DNA from: JACKEQ01 sp041389565
GTDB taxonomy: Bacteria; Myxococcota_A; UBA796; GCA-2862545
DNA: 64,000 bases
Assembly: GCA_041389565.1 (NCBI GenBank)
Contig: JAWKRP010000002.1
Span: 620,001 to 684,000, forward strand
Reading direction: 5' to 3'
Part shown: positions 42,195 through 51,505 of the stretch, one piece after another
How the letters are laid out: each line of letters starts with the position of its first letter
How positions within the stretch are numbered: position 1 is the first letter of the stretch
The notes under the pieces: model-generated
Database searches by the model: none
Told to the model about the DNA's origin: nothing
Seen by the model: only the letters and a program-made list of their open reading frames with translations
Made by a program: the position numbers and the translations under genes

Positions 42195-43964
42195 GTGGAG
42201 GGGCGCCGTGCCTGGGGGCTCGCGCTCGCGCCGGCCGCCCTGGCCCTCGGGCTCACGGCGTGGCGCTACTTCCCGTTCTTCGCCGACGACTCGTTCATCA
42301 GCCTTCGCTACAGCCGGCGCCTGCTCGCGGGCAAGGGCCTGACCTGGGACGACTACGACGCGGTGGAGGGGTACTCGAACCTGCTGTGGGTGCTGCTCGT
42401 GGCGCTGCTCGGGGCCTTCGGGATCGAGCTCGTGCTGGCGGCCCGCATCCTGGGCGCGGTGTGTGTGCTCGCGATGTTCGGCGCCCTCGCGTGGACCGTG
42501 CGTCCCGACCGGCACGGCCCGGTTCCCGCGGGCCTCGCGGCGCTCGCACTCGCCGTGGCGGGCCCGTTCTCGGTGTGGGCGCTCGCCGGGCTCGAGCAGC
42601 CCCTCGTGGCCGCGACCCTCGCGTGGGGGGTCGCGCTCGCGCAGCCCCTGCTGAACGGGCGTGGCGACGTGCGGACCGCCCTGATCGCAGGTGTGCCCCT
42701 GGCCCTGCTCGTGTGGAGCCGTCCCGACAGCCCGCTGTTCGTGGCCGGTCTCGCGATCGGAGTCGTGCTGGCCGGCCGGATCGAAGGCCTGCGTCGCGCG
42801 GTGGCCCTGGTCGCGCTGCCCCTGGGCGCCTGGCTCGCGCAGCTCGCGTTCCGCGTGGTGACGTACGGCGAGGTGGTGCCGAACACCGCGATCATCAAGG
42901 CCCGCACGGGCTTCACGTCGCGCGGGATCGACTATGTCGGCGAAGGCCTGCTCGTGTTCCTGCCGATCCTGCTGCTCGCCGCGCCCGCGCTGCTGACGCG
43001 CACCCGGCGATGGGAGGTCGGCACGCTCCTCGGGATCGGCGCGGCGTGGCTCGTGTACCTCGCATCGGTCGGAGGCGACATCTTCCCCGCGTACCGCCAC
43101 TTCGTGCCGTTGCTGGCCCTGATCGGGGTGCTCGTGGGGGAGGCCGGTGTCGTCGTGGCGTCGTGGCGCCGCAGCCTCCAGGTGGCGCTCGGTGTCGTGT
43201 CGGTGGGGCTGCTCGGGATCTCCGTGTACCTCCAGCTCGACGGTGACACCTACCGGAAGGCCGCTCGCGAGGACTTCGAGTGGGACCACAAGGTGGTCGG
43301 TGAGCTCCTGAACGCCGCGTTCTCCGAGCAGCAGCCGCTGTACGCGATGAATGCCGCGGGCGCGCTGGCCTACTACGCCGACCTCCCGAGCCTCGACATG
43401 CTCGGCCTGTGCGACCGTCACATCGCGAGAACCCCGCCCCGCAAGGGCTATCCGCTGGCGCACGACCACGGAGACGGCCGGTACGTGCTCGACCGCGGCA
43501 CCGACCTCGTGCAGAGCCAGCTCAACGGGAAGGGGCTCGCGTACCTGAGCGGACGGCAGCTCCTGAAGGATCCGCGCTTCGCCCGCGACTACACGGAGGT
43601 CCGGTTCCTGGCGCAGCGCGGGGAGCGCACGCTCACCATCCCGATGTACGTGCGCACCGAGGGGCGCGTGGGCCTCCAGCGCTCCGACGACCGGGTGCTC
43701 GTGCCCCCGTTCCTGTTCGGCGGAGCGGCGGGGAGGCTCGACGACGGGCAGATGGTGGGCGTGATGCAGCGCGCCCGTACGGAGACCCTCGAGGTGCCGG
43801 TCGACCGGGGAGTGTGGAGCGCGCGCGTGGTGCCCGCGACCGGCCCGTCTCCGACGGTCGATCAGCAGGGGGAAGGGTGCGAGGGGCCCGTCTCGCTGGC
43901 CGTGGTGGGCCGGCGACGGGTGTTCGCGGGCGTGGAGCTGGTGAGAACCGGCGACTGCCCGTAG
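42195..43964 (+). CDS. GT-C glycosyltransferase, AftB-like
   Basis: The 589-residue membrane protein has ADDSFISLRYSRRLLAGKG in its first loop, followed by VEGYSNLLW, the signature of AftB-like arabinofuranosyltransferases and related GT-C enzymes that use polyprenyl-phosphate sugars. About ten helices precede a soluble C-terminal domain (about 375-589). GTG at 42195 starts two bases after the GNAT stop, so it may be the fourth gene of the amidoligase operon. The sugar is not known. Confidence 0.75.
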   Translation: MEGRRAWGLALAPAALALGLTAWRYFPFFADDSFISLRYSRRLLAGKGLTWDDYDAVEGYSNLLWVLLVALLGAFGIELVLAARILGAVCVLAMFGALAWTVRPDRHGPVPAGLAALALAVAGPFSVWALAGLEQPLVAATLAWGVALAQPLLNGRGDVRTALIAGVPLALLVWSRPDSPLFVAGLAIGVVLAGRIEGLRRAVALVALPLGAWLAQLAFRVVTYGEVVPNTAIIKARTGFTSRGIDYVGEGLLVFLPILLLAAPALLTRTRRWEVGTLLGIGAAWLVYLASVGGDIFPAYRHFVPLLALIGVLVGEAGVVVASWRRSLQVALGVVSVGLLGISVYLQLDGDTYRKAAREDFEWDHKVVGELLNAAFSEQQPLYAMNAAGALAYYADLPSLDMLGLCDRHIARTPPRKGYPLAHDHGDGRYVLDRGTDLVQSQLNGKGLAYLSGRQLLKDPRFARDYTEVRFLAQRGERTLTIPMYVRTEGRVGLQRSDDRVLVPPFLFGGAAGRLDDGQMVGVMQRARTETLEVPVDRGVWSARVVPATGPSPTVDQQGEGCEGPVSLAVVGRRRVFAGVELVRTGDCP

Positions 43965-44020
43965 ACGCGCCCGGAGCGCGGTCGCTGGACTTCGGGGTTC
44001 TCTCGGGACAACCGGGAGTG

Positions 44021-44031
44021 TAGGCTGCCGT
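44021..44031 (+). promoter_or_regulatory. Candidate leaderless -10 element TAGGCT
   Basis: TAGGCT (44021-44026) ends five bases before the ATG at 44032, with no Shine-Dalgarno. Confidence 0.5.
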
Positions 44032-45576
44032 ATGCGCCCTGGAAGCCCCCGCGGCCTGGTCCGCGAGATCCTCGACAGCCAGCCCGGACTCGTCATCGTC
44101 GCCCTCGACACCGAGTATCGATACCTGGCGTTCAACGAGAACCATCGCGCAACCATGGCGCGAATCTGGGGCGCCGACATCGAGGTCGGCATGAGCATGC
44201 TCGACTACGTCGGGAGGGTCGACGACCGGGAACGGGCGAAGGCGAACTTCGACCGCGCGCTCGCGGGGGAGGCGTTCACGCTCACCGAGGCCTACGGCGA
44301 CGAGAACACCGGGGAGCGCCGCTACTACCGCGACGCGTACGCGCCCATGATCCGCGACGGACAGGTGGTCGGCCTCACCATCTTCCTCACCGACGTGACG
44401 GAGCAGCGCCGGGTGGAGCTCGCGCTCGAGGCGATGCAGAGCGACCTCGAGAGCCTCGCGCAGCGCCGGTCCGCCGAGATGCTCCATGCGCAGAAGCTCG
44501 AGAGCCTCGGGGTGCTCGCCGGGGGCATCGCCCACGACTTCAACAACATCCTCGCCATCATCATCGGCGCTGCCGACCTCGCCGGGCACTACCTCACCCA
44601 GCCGGAGCAGCTCACCGCCGAGATCGGGCGCATCCAGCGGGGGGCCCAGCGAGCGGCCGAGCTCACGAACCAGATGCTGTCCTACGCTGGCCGGGCCGAG
44701 CGCCGGCCCGAGCGGATCTCGCTCCGGTCCCTCATCATCGAGATGTTCGAGCTGCTCGGGGCCACGGTGTCCGGTCGAGCCGCGATGGAAGCCGACATGG
44801 CGAGCGACTGCCCCGACATCGTCGCCGACGCGAGCCAGATCCGGCAGGTCGTCATGAACCTGCTCACGAACGCCTCCGACGCCGTGTCGGACGGGGGGCG
44901 CGTCATCGTGCGGGTCCGTCGCGATGCCCGGCCCGACGGGGTGTTCGCGCTGCTCGAGGTCGAGGACGAGGGCGTCGGGATGGATGCCGACACGATCGAG
45001 CGCATCTTCGATCCCTTCTTCACCACGAAGTTCCAGGGGCGCGGTCTCGGGCTCGCGGCGGTCCAGGGCATCATCGTGAGCCATGGCGGGCACCTCGAGG
45101 TGCGATCGGAGGTCGGGAAGGGCTCGGTGTTCCGGGTGTGGCTCCCGTCCGTGCCGCGCGGCGGGCTCATCGCCATGGAACCGAAAGACCCCACGCTCGA
45201 CGGAGACGCCCCGCGGCACGTGCTCGTGGTCGACGACCAGCCCGAGGTGCTCGAGCTCTGCGTGTCGCTGCTCCAGTCCGCCGGGGTGAACGTGAGCACG
45301 GCGAGCGAAGGGAAGGATGCCCTCGCGATCCTCGGAGCGAAGCCCGACATCGACGTGGTGCTGCTCGACCTCACGATGCCCGGCCCCACGCCGGAGCACA
45401 CCATCGAAGCGCTGCGAGCCCTGCGTCCGTCCGTGCCGATCGTGGTGTTCTCCGGGTACGACGAGGGCGAGGTGCGCACACGGCTGGGCGACCAGATCAA
45501 CGGGTTCGTTCGCAAGCCGTTCCGGCGGGCGGTGCTGCTCGGAGCGCTCGCGAACGCCATGGAGCCCACCGACTGA
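44032..45576 (+). CDS. Hybrid histidine kinase (PAS-HisKA-HATPase-REC)
   Basis: The 514-residue cytoplasmic protein has a PAS sensor (about 12-125), phosphoacceptor His168 in GIAHDFNN, the N box NLLTNASDA, G boxes EDEGVGMD and GRGLGLAAVQG, and a C-terminal receiver (about 395-512) with Asp446 in LLDLTMPG. The HDFNN type often feeds an NtrC-like partner. It has no DNA-binding output and no membrane helix, so phosphate must pass to another protein. Seven Cys-free N-terminal residues precede the PAS domain. Confidence 0.88.
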   Translation: MRPGSPRGLVREILDSQPGLVIVALDTEYRYLAFNENHRATMARIWGADIEVGMSMLDYVGRVDDRERAKANFDRALAGEAFTLTEAYGDENTGERRYYRDAYAPMIRDGQVVGLTIFLTDVTEQRRVELALEAMQSDLESLAQRRSAEMLHAQKLESLGVLAGGIAHDFNNILAIIIGAADLAGHYLTQPEQLTAEIGRIQRGAQRAAELTNQMLSYAGRAERRPERISLRSLIIEMFELLGATVSGRAAMEADMASDCPDIVADASQIRQVVMNLLTNASDAVSDGGRVIVRVRRDARPDGVFALLEVEDEGVGMDADTIERIFDPFFTTKFQGRGLGLAAVQGIIVSHGGHLEVRSEVGKGSVFRVWLPSVPRGGLIAMEPKDPTLDGDAPRHVLVVDDQPEVLELCVSLLQSAGVNVSTASEGKDALAILGAKPDIDVVLLDLTMPGPTPEHTIEALRALRPSVPIVVFSGYDEGEVRTRLGDQINGFVRKPFRRAVLLGALANAMEPTD

Positions 45577-45586
45577 CGCCGTGCGC

Positions 45587-47401
45587 CTAGTCCGCTTCGG
45601 GCTCGCGAGCCCTCAGGCCCCACACGACGAGCGAGTTCCCGACCAACGCCAGCACGCACGGGATGGTTGCGACGCGGACGAGGGTCGGGTCGACGATCGA
45701 CACCACGCTCGCGATGGCGAACACGACGGCCGCGACCATCAGGCGCGAGTCGATCATCAGCGCGCCCACGCTCACGAGGGTGGTGCCGAGCATCACCTCG
45801 AGCACCGTGGCCTGATCGATGTCGAGGCCCCATCGGCTGCCCGCCACCAGGAGCGGGAAGTTCATCGTCGGCTCGAGCAGCAGCAGGATGAGCACGGTCT
45901 GGTTGAGGCGGGTCTGGACCATCGTGCGGTACGCGAACGCGAACGCCAGGGCCGTACCCACGAACTGTGCCACCGCGACCCCCATCGCGCGCGGATACCC
46001 TGGGCCGATCCCGAACAGCGGGAGGATCGTCGGGCCGCCCAGCCAGATCACGCCCAGCGCGCCGAGCACCAGTAGGCGGGTCTGGGAGCCGGTGGTGGGG
46101 TCGGCCTCGGCCGTGAGCCGTGCGAGGCGCTCGCGGTCGGCCTCGATGGAGCGCTCGAGCGCTTCGAGGCGCGCCACCACGTCAGGGGGCGGGTCGGCGA
46201 TCTCGGACAGCAGCACCCGGGCTGCGCGCGGGTCTCCCTGGTCGAGCTCGTACGTCGCCATGTGGAGCAGCAGACCGCGGAGGGCCGCCGAGGCGGCCTG
46301 GTGCTCGGGCCACCGCGCCAGGACCTCGCGCAGACCGAAGCGGCACGCGCCGAACAGGTCGTACACCTCGATCCGGTCGGGCTCGGTGCGGTCGAGCAGC
46401 GCGCGGAGGGCGTCGATGCGGTCGCCCGCGTGGGCGAACAGCTGGAGCACGTCGCGGCGACGGAGGTGGCGCTCCACGGCTTCCCGGAACGCCGTGGCGG
46501 TGGGGCGAGCTGCGGGGTCGAGGGCGAAGCCGCGGGCCATCAGGTCGCGGAGGTCTTCGGGCCAGCTCTCGTCGAGCACGATGGGCTCCTCGACCGTCGA
46601 GAGCACGTCGTACAGCGACGCTCCGACCCGCGGGGGACGCCCGGCCAGCAGGCGGAACAGCAGCCCCGCGAGCAGGAACACGTCGGTCTCGCGACACAGG
46701 GCGCTTCCGTCGTCCGAGGCCATCTCCGGGGCCATGTAGATCGGGGTGCCGGTGGGGAAGCGCTGGTCGCGGGCGAGCGGGAATCGCCCCGAGGGGTCGG
46801 GCTCGAGCGCCGCCGCGATGCCCCAGTCGAGCAGGAACACCTCGCCGAACCGGCCCACCATGATGTTGTCGGGCTTCAGGTCGCGGTGCAGGATGCCGCG
46901 GCTGTGCGCGAACTCCACGGCGTTGCACACCGACACGAGCACGTCGAGGTGCCGCGCCACGGGGTCGGACCGGTGCGCCGGGTCGAGCAGGGTCGGGTCG
47001 TCGAGCAGGTCGGTCCAGCAGGTGCCTTCGATGCGCTTCAGCACCACCTGCGGCAGGGCGTCGCGGTCCATCGTCACGTCGTAGATGGGCACGACATTGG
47101 GGTGCTCGAGCGAGCCCGTGACCCAGGCCTCCTGGAGCAGGCTGACCGACGCCTTGGGGTTCACCCCGGGACGCAGGGTCTTCACGGCGACCTCGCGACC
47201 GAGCCGGCGCTGGATGCCGAGACGCACGAGCCCCATGCCGCCCTCGCCGAGCGTGGCGCCGAGCTCCAGGGCCTCGACCTCCTCGCGCAGCGCTTCCACG
47301 GCGCGGACCTCGGCGGGCGTGGGCGTGGGCGCGCGCGTCATCGTGAGGTGCGGGGACGCGGCCTCGGGGTCGGGGAAGAAGGTCTCCTCGGGCCCGCTCA
47401 T
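45587..47401 (-). CDS. Ser/Thr protein kinase fused to a six-helix membrane domain
   Basis: The 604-residue protein has a kinase domain with glycine loop GEGGMG at 52-57, K74 in VAVK, an intact HRDLKPDN, and DWG in place of DFG, a variant common in myxobacterial kinases. A helical linker (about 330-430) follows, then six hydrophobic helices (about 437-600) unlike the usual single-pass PASTA arrangement. The membrane part may sense a lipophilic or ionic signal. ATG at 47401 overlaps the MtfA stop (ATGA). Convergent with the hybrid kinase, ten bases apart. Confidence 0.85.
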   Translation of the reverse strand: MSGPEETFFPDPEAASPHLTMTRAPTPTPAEVRAVEALREEVEALELGATLGEGGMGLVRLGIQRRLGREVAVKTLRPGVNPKASVSLLQEAWVTGSLEHPNVVPIYDVTMDRDALPQVVLKRIEGTCWTDLLDDPTLLDPAHRSDPVARHLDVLVSVCNAVEFAHSRGILHRDLKPDNIMVGRFGEVFLLDWGIAAALEPDPSGRFPLARDQRFPTGTPIYMAPEMASDDGSALCRETDVFLLAGLLFRLLAGRPPRVGASLYDVLSTVEEPIVLDESWPEDLRDLMARGFALDPAARPTATAFREAVERHLRRRDVLQLFAHAGDRIDALRALLDRTEPDRIEVYDLFGACRFGLREVLARWPEHQAASAALRGLLLHMATYELDQGDPRAARVLLSEIADPPPDVVARLEALERSIEADRERLARLTAEADPTTGSQTRLLVLGALGVIWLGGPTILPLFGIGPGYPRAMGVAVAQFVGTALAFAFAYRTMVQTRLNQTVLILLLLEPTMNFPLLVAGSRWGLDIDQATVLEVMLGTTLVSVGALMIDSRLMVAAVVFAIASVVSIVDPTLVRVATIPCVLALVGNSLVVWGLRAREPEAD

Positions 47402-48183
47402 GGAGAGCCGTCCGAACCGCGCGCCGTCGCTGGGTCCTGGCGGTAGTAGCGCGCCATCACCTCGTACAGGCGGGGCTCGGCGCGCTTCAGCTCGCTCGGT
47501 TCGTCGAAGAACGACTCGGTGGCGACCGCGAAGAACTCGGCGGGGTTGGTCGCGCCGTAGGCATCGAGCACGTGGGTGCGGCGGCTCGCGACGTCTTCCT
47601 GGAGCTCCGCGTAGACCGCCCCCAGGACCCGGGCCCACGGGCCGTACAGCCCGCGGGGGAGCACGGGAGCCCCGTCGGCCACGCCATCGGCGGTGTCGAG
47701 CTGGTGCGCGAACTCGTGGAGCACGACGTTGTGCCCGCGCCCGGGATGCGTGGCGTCGCGTCGCACGGCGTCCCAGGCGAGCACGATGTAGCCGTGGCGG
47801 CTCGACTCTCCGAGACGGTGGGAGTCACCTTCGATCCGGATGTTCCCGAGGGTCTCACCGGACCGGGCGCGGTAGGTGCCGGGGTAGACGCGGATCACGT
47901 CGAGCCCGGGGTAGGGGAGATCGACCTCGAGCCCGACGAGCAGCAGGCATGCATGCGCGGCGATGGTCACGCGGATCTCGTCGGTGAGGACGAGCCCGCC
48001 GCAGCCTTCGAAGGCCTTGTCGTCGAGGAAGAGCTGCACGAGACCGTCGAGCGTGCGGCGCTCTTCCACCGAGAGCCGTGTGGCCAGCGGAACGTTCGCG
48101 TCGACGAGCGCGCCCCAGGCGTCGGGCAGCGGTGCTTCCCGCAGCCTCGCGCGTCTCCTCCGCACCCAGGGCCACCATGACAT
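47398..48183 (-). CDS. mtfA: MtfA-family zinc metallopeptidase
   Basis: The 261-residue protein has the MtfA hallmarks: HEFAHQLD (HExxH) and the downstream Glu in NPAEFFAVATESFF. In E. coli MtfA is a zinc aminopeptidase that binds the Mlc repressor and so affects sugar uptake. No Mlc homologue lies nearby. Here it is coupled to the membrane kinase (ATGA) and may be its substrate. It starts right behind a TATGCT element. Confidence 0.88.
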   Translation of the reverse strand: MSWWPWVRRRRARLREAPLPDAWGALVDANVPLATRLSVEERRTLDGLVQLFLDDKAFEGCGGLVLTDEIRVTIAAHACLLLVGLEVDLPYPGLDVIRVYPGTYRARSGETLGNIRIEGDSHRLGESSRHGYIVLAWDAVRRDATHPGRGHNVVLHEFAHQLDTADGVADGAPVLPRGLYGPWARVLGAVYAELQEDVASRRTHVLDAYGATNPAEFFAVATESFFDEPSELKRAEPRLYEVMARYYRQDPATARGSDGSP

Positions 48184-48195
48184 TCGGCGAGCATA
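48184..48195 (-). promoter_or_regulatory. Candidate leaderless -10 element TATGCT
   Basis: On the minus strand TATGCT (48195-48190) ends six bases before the MtfA ATG, with no Shine-Dalgarno. Confidence 0.5.
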
Positions 48196-48262
48196 CCCCT
48201 TCGGTGGCGGAGTTTCCGGTTGCGATCCACGCGGGTGGCGGGTCTACTCGGAGGGAGGCCGG

Positions 48263-49924
48263 ATGCTGCTCGTCGCACTGCTCGCTTGCAATGGTCGTGG
48301 AACGGTGGAGGTCGAGCCGCCGCCCGTGGTCGTCGAGCCCCCCGAGGTGGTCGAGGAGGAAGACGACGGGCACAACGTCGGGTTCGACATCGACGAGCTG
48401 ATCGAGGTGCGGGTGACGATGGACCCCGCCGACTTCGAGGTCCTGCGCGGCCAGGCGCGCAATGTGTTCGACATCCTCGGTGGCGACTGCACCGACCGTG
48501 ACTTCGGCGAGCCGTTCACGTGGTTCGAGGCCGACGTGGAGATCGACGATCAGGCGGCGGAGCGCGTGGGCATCCGGAAGAAGGGGTTCCTGGGCTCCCT
48601 GTCCGAGGAGCGGCCGTCGCTGAAGATCAAGACCGACAAGTTCGTGGAGGGCCAGCAGTTCGGCGGCACCGAGCGCATCACGCTGAACAACCAGCTGCAG
48701 GATCCCGCGGTGGTGAGGGCCTGCCTGGCCTACGACGTGTTCGAGGCCGCCGGGGTGCCCGCGCCCCGCTGCAACTTCGCACGGGTCGAGGTGAACGGCG
48801 AAGACCTCGGGGTGTACGCCCACATCGAAGACGTGAAGAACGACTTCCTCGAGGATGCGTTCGGCGGCTCGGAAGGGCACCTCTACGAAGGCACGCTGTC
48901 CGACTTCCGCGCCGGGTTCACGGGCACCTTCGAGGCGAAGAACGAGCAGACCGACCCCACGGGAGCCCCGCTCCAGCCGCTCGTCGACGCCCTCACCGTG
49001 CCCGACGCCGAGCTGGAGGCCGCGCTGGAGCCCGTCCTCGACGTCGATGCGTTCCTGGCGTTCTGGGCCGCCGAGATCCTGGTGGCCCATCGCGACGGGT
49101 ACGCGATGAACACGAACAACTTCTTCGTGTTCGTCGGTCCCGACGGCCGCGCGCGCTTCATCCCGTGGGGCGCAGATCAGACGCTCCTCCAGGGCGACGG
49201 CGCCGTGTCGGACTTCGCGCTCACGGGCGAGCTCGCGCGTCGGATGTACGGCATCCCGGCGCTCCGCCAGCGCTTCGTCGCCGAGCTCACCCGCCAGCGG
49301 GACGAAGCCTTCGACGTCGACGGGCTCCTGGCACGCGTCGAGCGGATGGAGCGCACCATCGCGCCTGCCGTGCTCGAGCCCCTCGAGGTCGCCGCGGCCC
49401 TCGACGAGGTGCGGGCCTTCATCGAGGCCCGTCCCGACGGGATCACGGCGCTCATCGACGCCCTGCCCGACGACGTTCCACCACCGTCCGAGCCCCTGTG
49501 CCTCGAGATCATCGGCACCGTCTCGTGGGCCTTCACCACGGCGTTCGACCCGGCGCTCGAGCAGGTCACGCTCGACGACACCGTGACGGTCACGCTCGAT
49601 GGCGCCACGACGACATGGTCCGACACGTTCTCGGCTGCGGGGTACGCCGAGGAGGGCGACGCCGTGATCACGACGCTGGGAACGCCCTCTCCCGACCTGT
49701 TCGCGCAGATCGTGGTCGGCGTGCCCCCCGATCGGTTCGAGCCCGGAACCGTGCCGATCGACTTCGTCTCGGCCGAGGGCTACCTCGTGATCGTCGACGC
49801 GGTCACCGAAGCGCCCGTGTTCCAGGGGCTGATCGTGGGCGACCTCGTGCTCGACGCCGCCGGGGTGGGCGCCGGAGACCCGGTGTCGGGCTCGCTGCAG
49901 GCCGACGTGTACGCGTTCCCGTGA
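48263..49924 (+). CDS. CotH-kinase-domain lipoprotein
   Basis: The 553-residue protein has a nine-residue lipoprotein signal (MLLVALLAC), an acidic Val/Pro/Glu linker and a CotH domain. Visible landmarks are RPSLKIKTDKF (ATP lysine region), LNNQLQDPA, LGVYAHIEDVKNDFL and FIPWGADQTL. CotH proteins are atypical secreted kinases that phosphorylate surface proteins, as in Bacillus spore coat. A beta-rich domain (about 410-553) follows. GGGAGG precedes the ATG. Confidence 0.82.
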   Translation: MLLVALLACNGRGTVEVEPPPVVVEPPEVVEEEDDGHNVGFDIDELIEVRVTMDPADFEVLRGQARNVFDILGGDCTDRDFGEPFTWFEADVEIDDQAAERVGIRKKGFLGSLSEERPSLKIKTDKFVEGQQFGGTERITLNNQLQDPAVVRACLAYDVFEAAGVPAPRCNFARVEVNGEDLGVYAHIEDVKNDFLEDAFGGSEGHLYEGTLSDFRAGFTGTFEAKNEQTDPTGAPLQPLVDALTVPDAELEAALEPVLDVDAFLAFWAAEILVAHRDGYAMNTNNFFVFVGPDGRARFIPWGADQTLLQGDGAVSDFALTGELARRMYGIPALRQRFVAELTRQRDEAFDVDGLLARVERMERTIAPAVLEPLEVAAALDEVRAFIEARPDGITALIDALPDDVPPPSEPLCLEIIGTVSWAFTTAFDPALEQVTLDDTVTVTLDGATTTWSDTFSAAGYAEEGDAVITTLGTPSPDLFAQIVVGVPPDRFEPGTVPIDFVSAEGYLVIVDAVTEAPVFQGLIVGDLVLDAAGVGAGDPVSGSLQADVYAFP

Positions 49925-49953
49925 GTTCGCCCGTCGAACGTCCGTCTCCCGGG

Positions 49954-49964
49954 TAGACTGCCCC
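49954..49964 (+). promoter_or_regulatory. Candidate leaderless -10 element TAGACT
   Basis: TAGACT (49954-49959) ends five bases before the ATG at 49965, and no Shine-Dalgarno is present. It lies 30 bases after the CotH stop. Confidence 0.5.
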
Positions 49965-50747
49965 ATGCTGTTCCTGCTCGCTGCCTGCATCTCCCCCGAC
50001 CACACCGCTCCCCGCGTGTTCGTCGAGAGCCCGCGACGCGAGGAGGCCATCGAGGGCTACCGGTTCCTCGAGGTCGAGGTGTCGGTGGACGACGACCGGA
50101 AGGCCCCGATCGACGTGGAGGTGCTCGTCGACGGCGAGGTGCTCGGTCTCGCGACCGTGCGCGACTGCGAGCAGGAGACGTGCCTCGCGTTCGTCGTGGT
50201 CGACCTCGACGACTTCCCGGAAGGTGTGCACCGGGTGGGCGCGCGGGCCATCGACGCTGCGGGCAATGCCGACGAGGATCCCGGCGTCGACATCACGGTG
50301 TGGGACGTGCCGTACATCGACGAGATCACGGTCCACGACAGCCAGGAGTCGGGCTTCAACGGTCCCGACCTCGAGGTCGAGGTGCACCTGGAAGACGAGT
50401 CGGGCGTGTGGCGCGGGTGCGCGGCGCTCGAGTCCGTCGACCTCGACGACCGCATGTTCCGCGATCTGCTGGCGCCCTTCGTGCTCGACGGCTTCGGGAG
50501 GGCCGTGCGCTGGGACGACCTGCTCGACGCCCCGTTGCGGCTCGTGGTCGTGGAGAGCGACGCGGGCGTGCACTGCCCTGTGCCCTACGATCTGGGCGAC
50601 GACCCACTGGTCGACGACGACGATCTGTACGGGTTCGGCCCGTTCCTCGACTTCACGGAGATCGACGGGGAGGTCGAGCTGACGTTCGACGACGTGACGG
50701 GGCTCGTGCTCGCCCGGGGGCGTCCGCGCGGTCGCTGGGCTCGCTGA
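49965..50747 (+). CDS. Lipoprotein with Ig-like domains
   Basis: The 260-residue protein has an eight-residue signal (MLFLLAAC), among the shortest lipoprotein signals one could propose. Two beta-sandwich regions follow (about 20-110 and 113-255), the first resembling bacterial Ig-like folds with a DAAGNADEDPG turn. It is strongly acidic, so calcium binding is possible. No catalytic motif is seen. Confidence 0.68.
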   Translation: MLFLLAACISPDHTAPRVFVESPRREEAIEGYRFLEVEVSVDDDRKAPIDVEVLVDGEVLGLATVRDCEQETCLAFVVVDLDDFPEGVHRVGARAIDAAGNADEDPGVDITVWDVPYIDEITVHDSQESGFNGPDLEVEVHLEDESGVWRGCAALESVDLDDRMFRDLLAPFVLDGFGRAVRWDDLLDAPLRLVVVESDAGVHCPVPYDLGDDPLVDDDDLYGFGPFLDFTEIDGEVELTFDDVTGLVLARGRPRGRWAR

Positions 50748-50881
50748 GAGGCCCTTCCGTACGGTTCCGTTGCGGTGTGTTGCAGGACGCGTCCTGGCGG
50801 TGTGCGGGCGGCGGTCCGTGTGGACACTGGAGGTGCCGGGGCGCTGACCGACCCGGTCCCACTCACCGAGGAGCTCGACAC

Positions 50882-51505
50882 ATGCCGTTCATCATCTGGG
50901 GTACCCGGGGCGTCACGTCCACCGCCGAGTCGGGGCAGTTCCACTGTCCGCGGTGCGGGCAGACCCCGTACGACCTCAAGCGGGTGCGGCGGTTCTTCAC
51001 GCTCTACTGGATTCCGCTCATCCCGCTCGACACCCTGGGTGAGTACGTCGAGTGCGGGGGCTGCGCGAACACGTTCGACAAGGCGGTGCTCGACTACGAC
51101 CCCGAGGCCGACCACAAGAAGTTCCTGTCGAAGCTCGACAAGGCGTCGCGGCGTCTCATGGCGCTCATGGTCCTCGCGGATGGCGACATCGACGACGAGG
51201 AGATCGCGGCGATGGTGAAGGTGTCGGAGATGCTCCCGGGCGGGAATCTCACGGACGCCGAAGCGCGGGCGGAGGTCGACGCTGCCGCGAAGGGGTCGCG
51301 CGACATCGTGGAGCACGTGATCGACGTGCGCGACTTCCTCAACGACGCCGGGAAGGGGCTGCTGTTGCGGGTGGCGCTGGCCATCGCGATGGCGGACGGG
51401 GAGTTCGCGGACGAAGAGAAGGTGTTGCTGCTCCAGATCGGCGAAGCGCTCGGGATGGACGGCGCCAGCATCCTCGCGGCGATCGGGTCCGATGGCGAGG
51501 CGTAG
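50882..51505 (+). CDS. Zinc-ribbon TerB-like protein
   Basis: The 207-residue protein has a zinc ribbon (CPRCG near 22-26 and CGGCA near 58-62) and a helical TerB-like domain with two acidic helices, MVLADGDIDDEEI and AIAMADGEFADEEK, the metal-binding pattern of the TerB/DjlA superfamily. It probably responds to metals or membrane stress. GAGGAG lies eight bases before the ATG. The 3' end overlaps the next gene by 14 bases. Confidence 0.78.
   Translation: MPFIIWGTRGVTSTAESGQFHCPRCGQTPYDLKRVRRFFTLYWIPLIPLDTLGEYVECGGCANTFDKAVLDYDPEADHKKFLSKLDKASRRLMALMVLADGDIDDEEIAAMVKVSEMLPGGNLTDAEARAEVDAAAKGSRDIVEHVIDVRDFLNDAGKGLLLRVALAIAMADGEFADEEKVLLLQIGEALGMDGASILAAIGSDGEA

Noticed and set aside
44032..48183. 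A phage-defence island built from kinases and a peptidase
   Set aside because: No nuclease, helicase, reverse transcriptase, TIR or CBASS-type gene is present, and base composition does not change. Ordinary signalling is the simpler reading.
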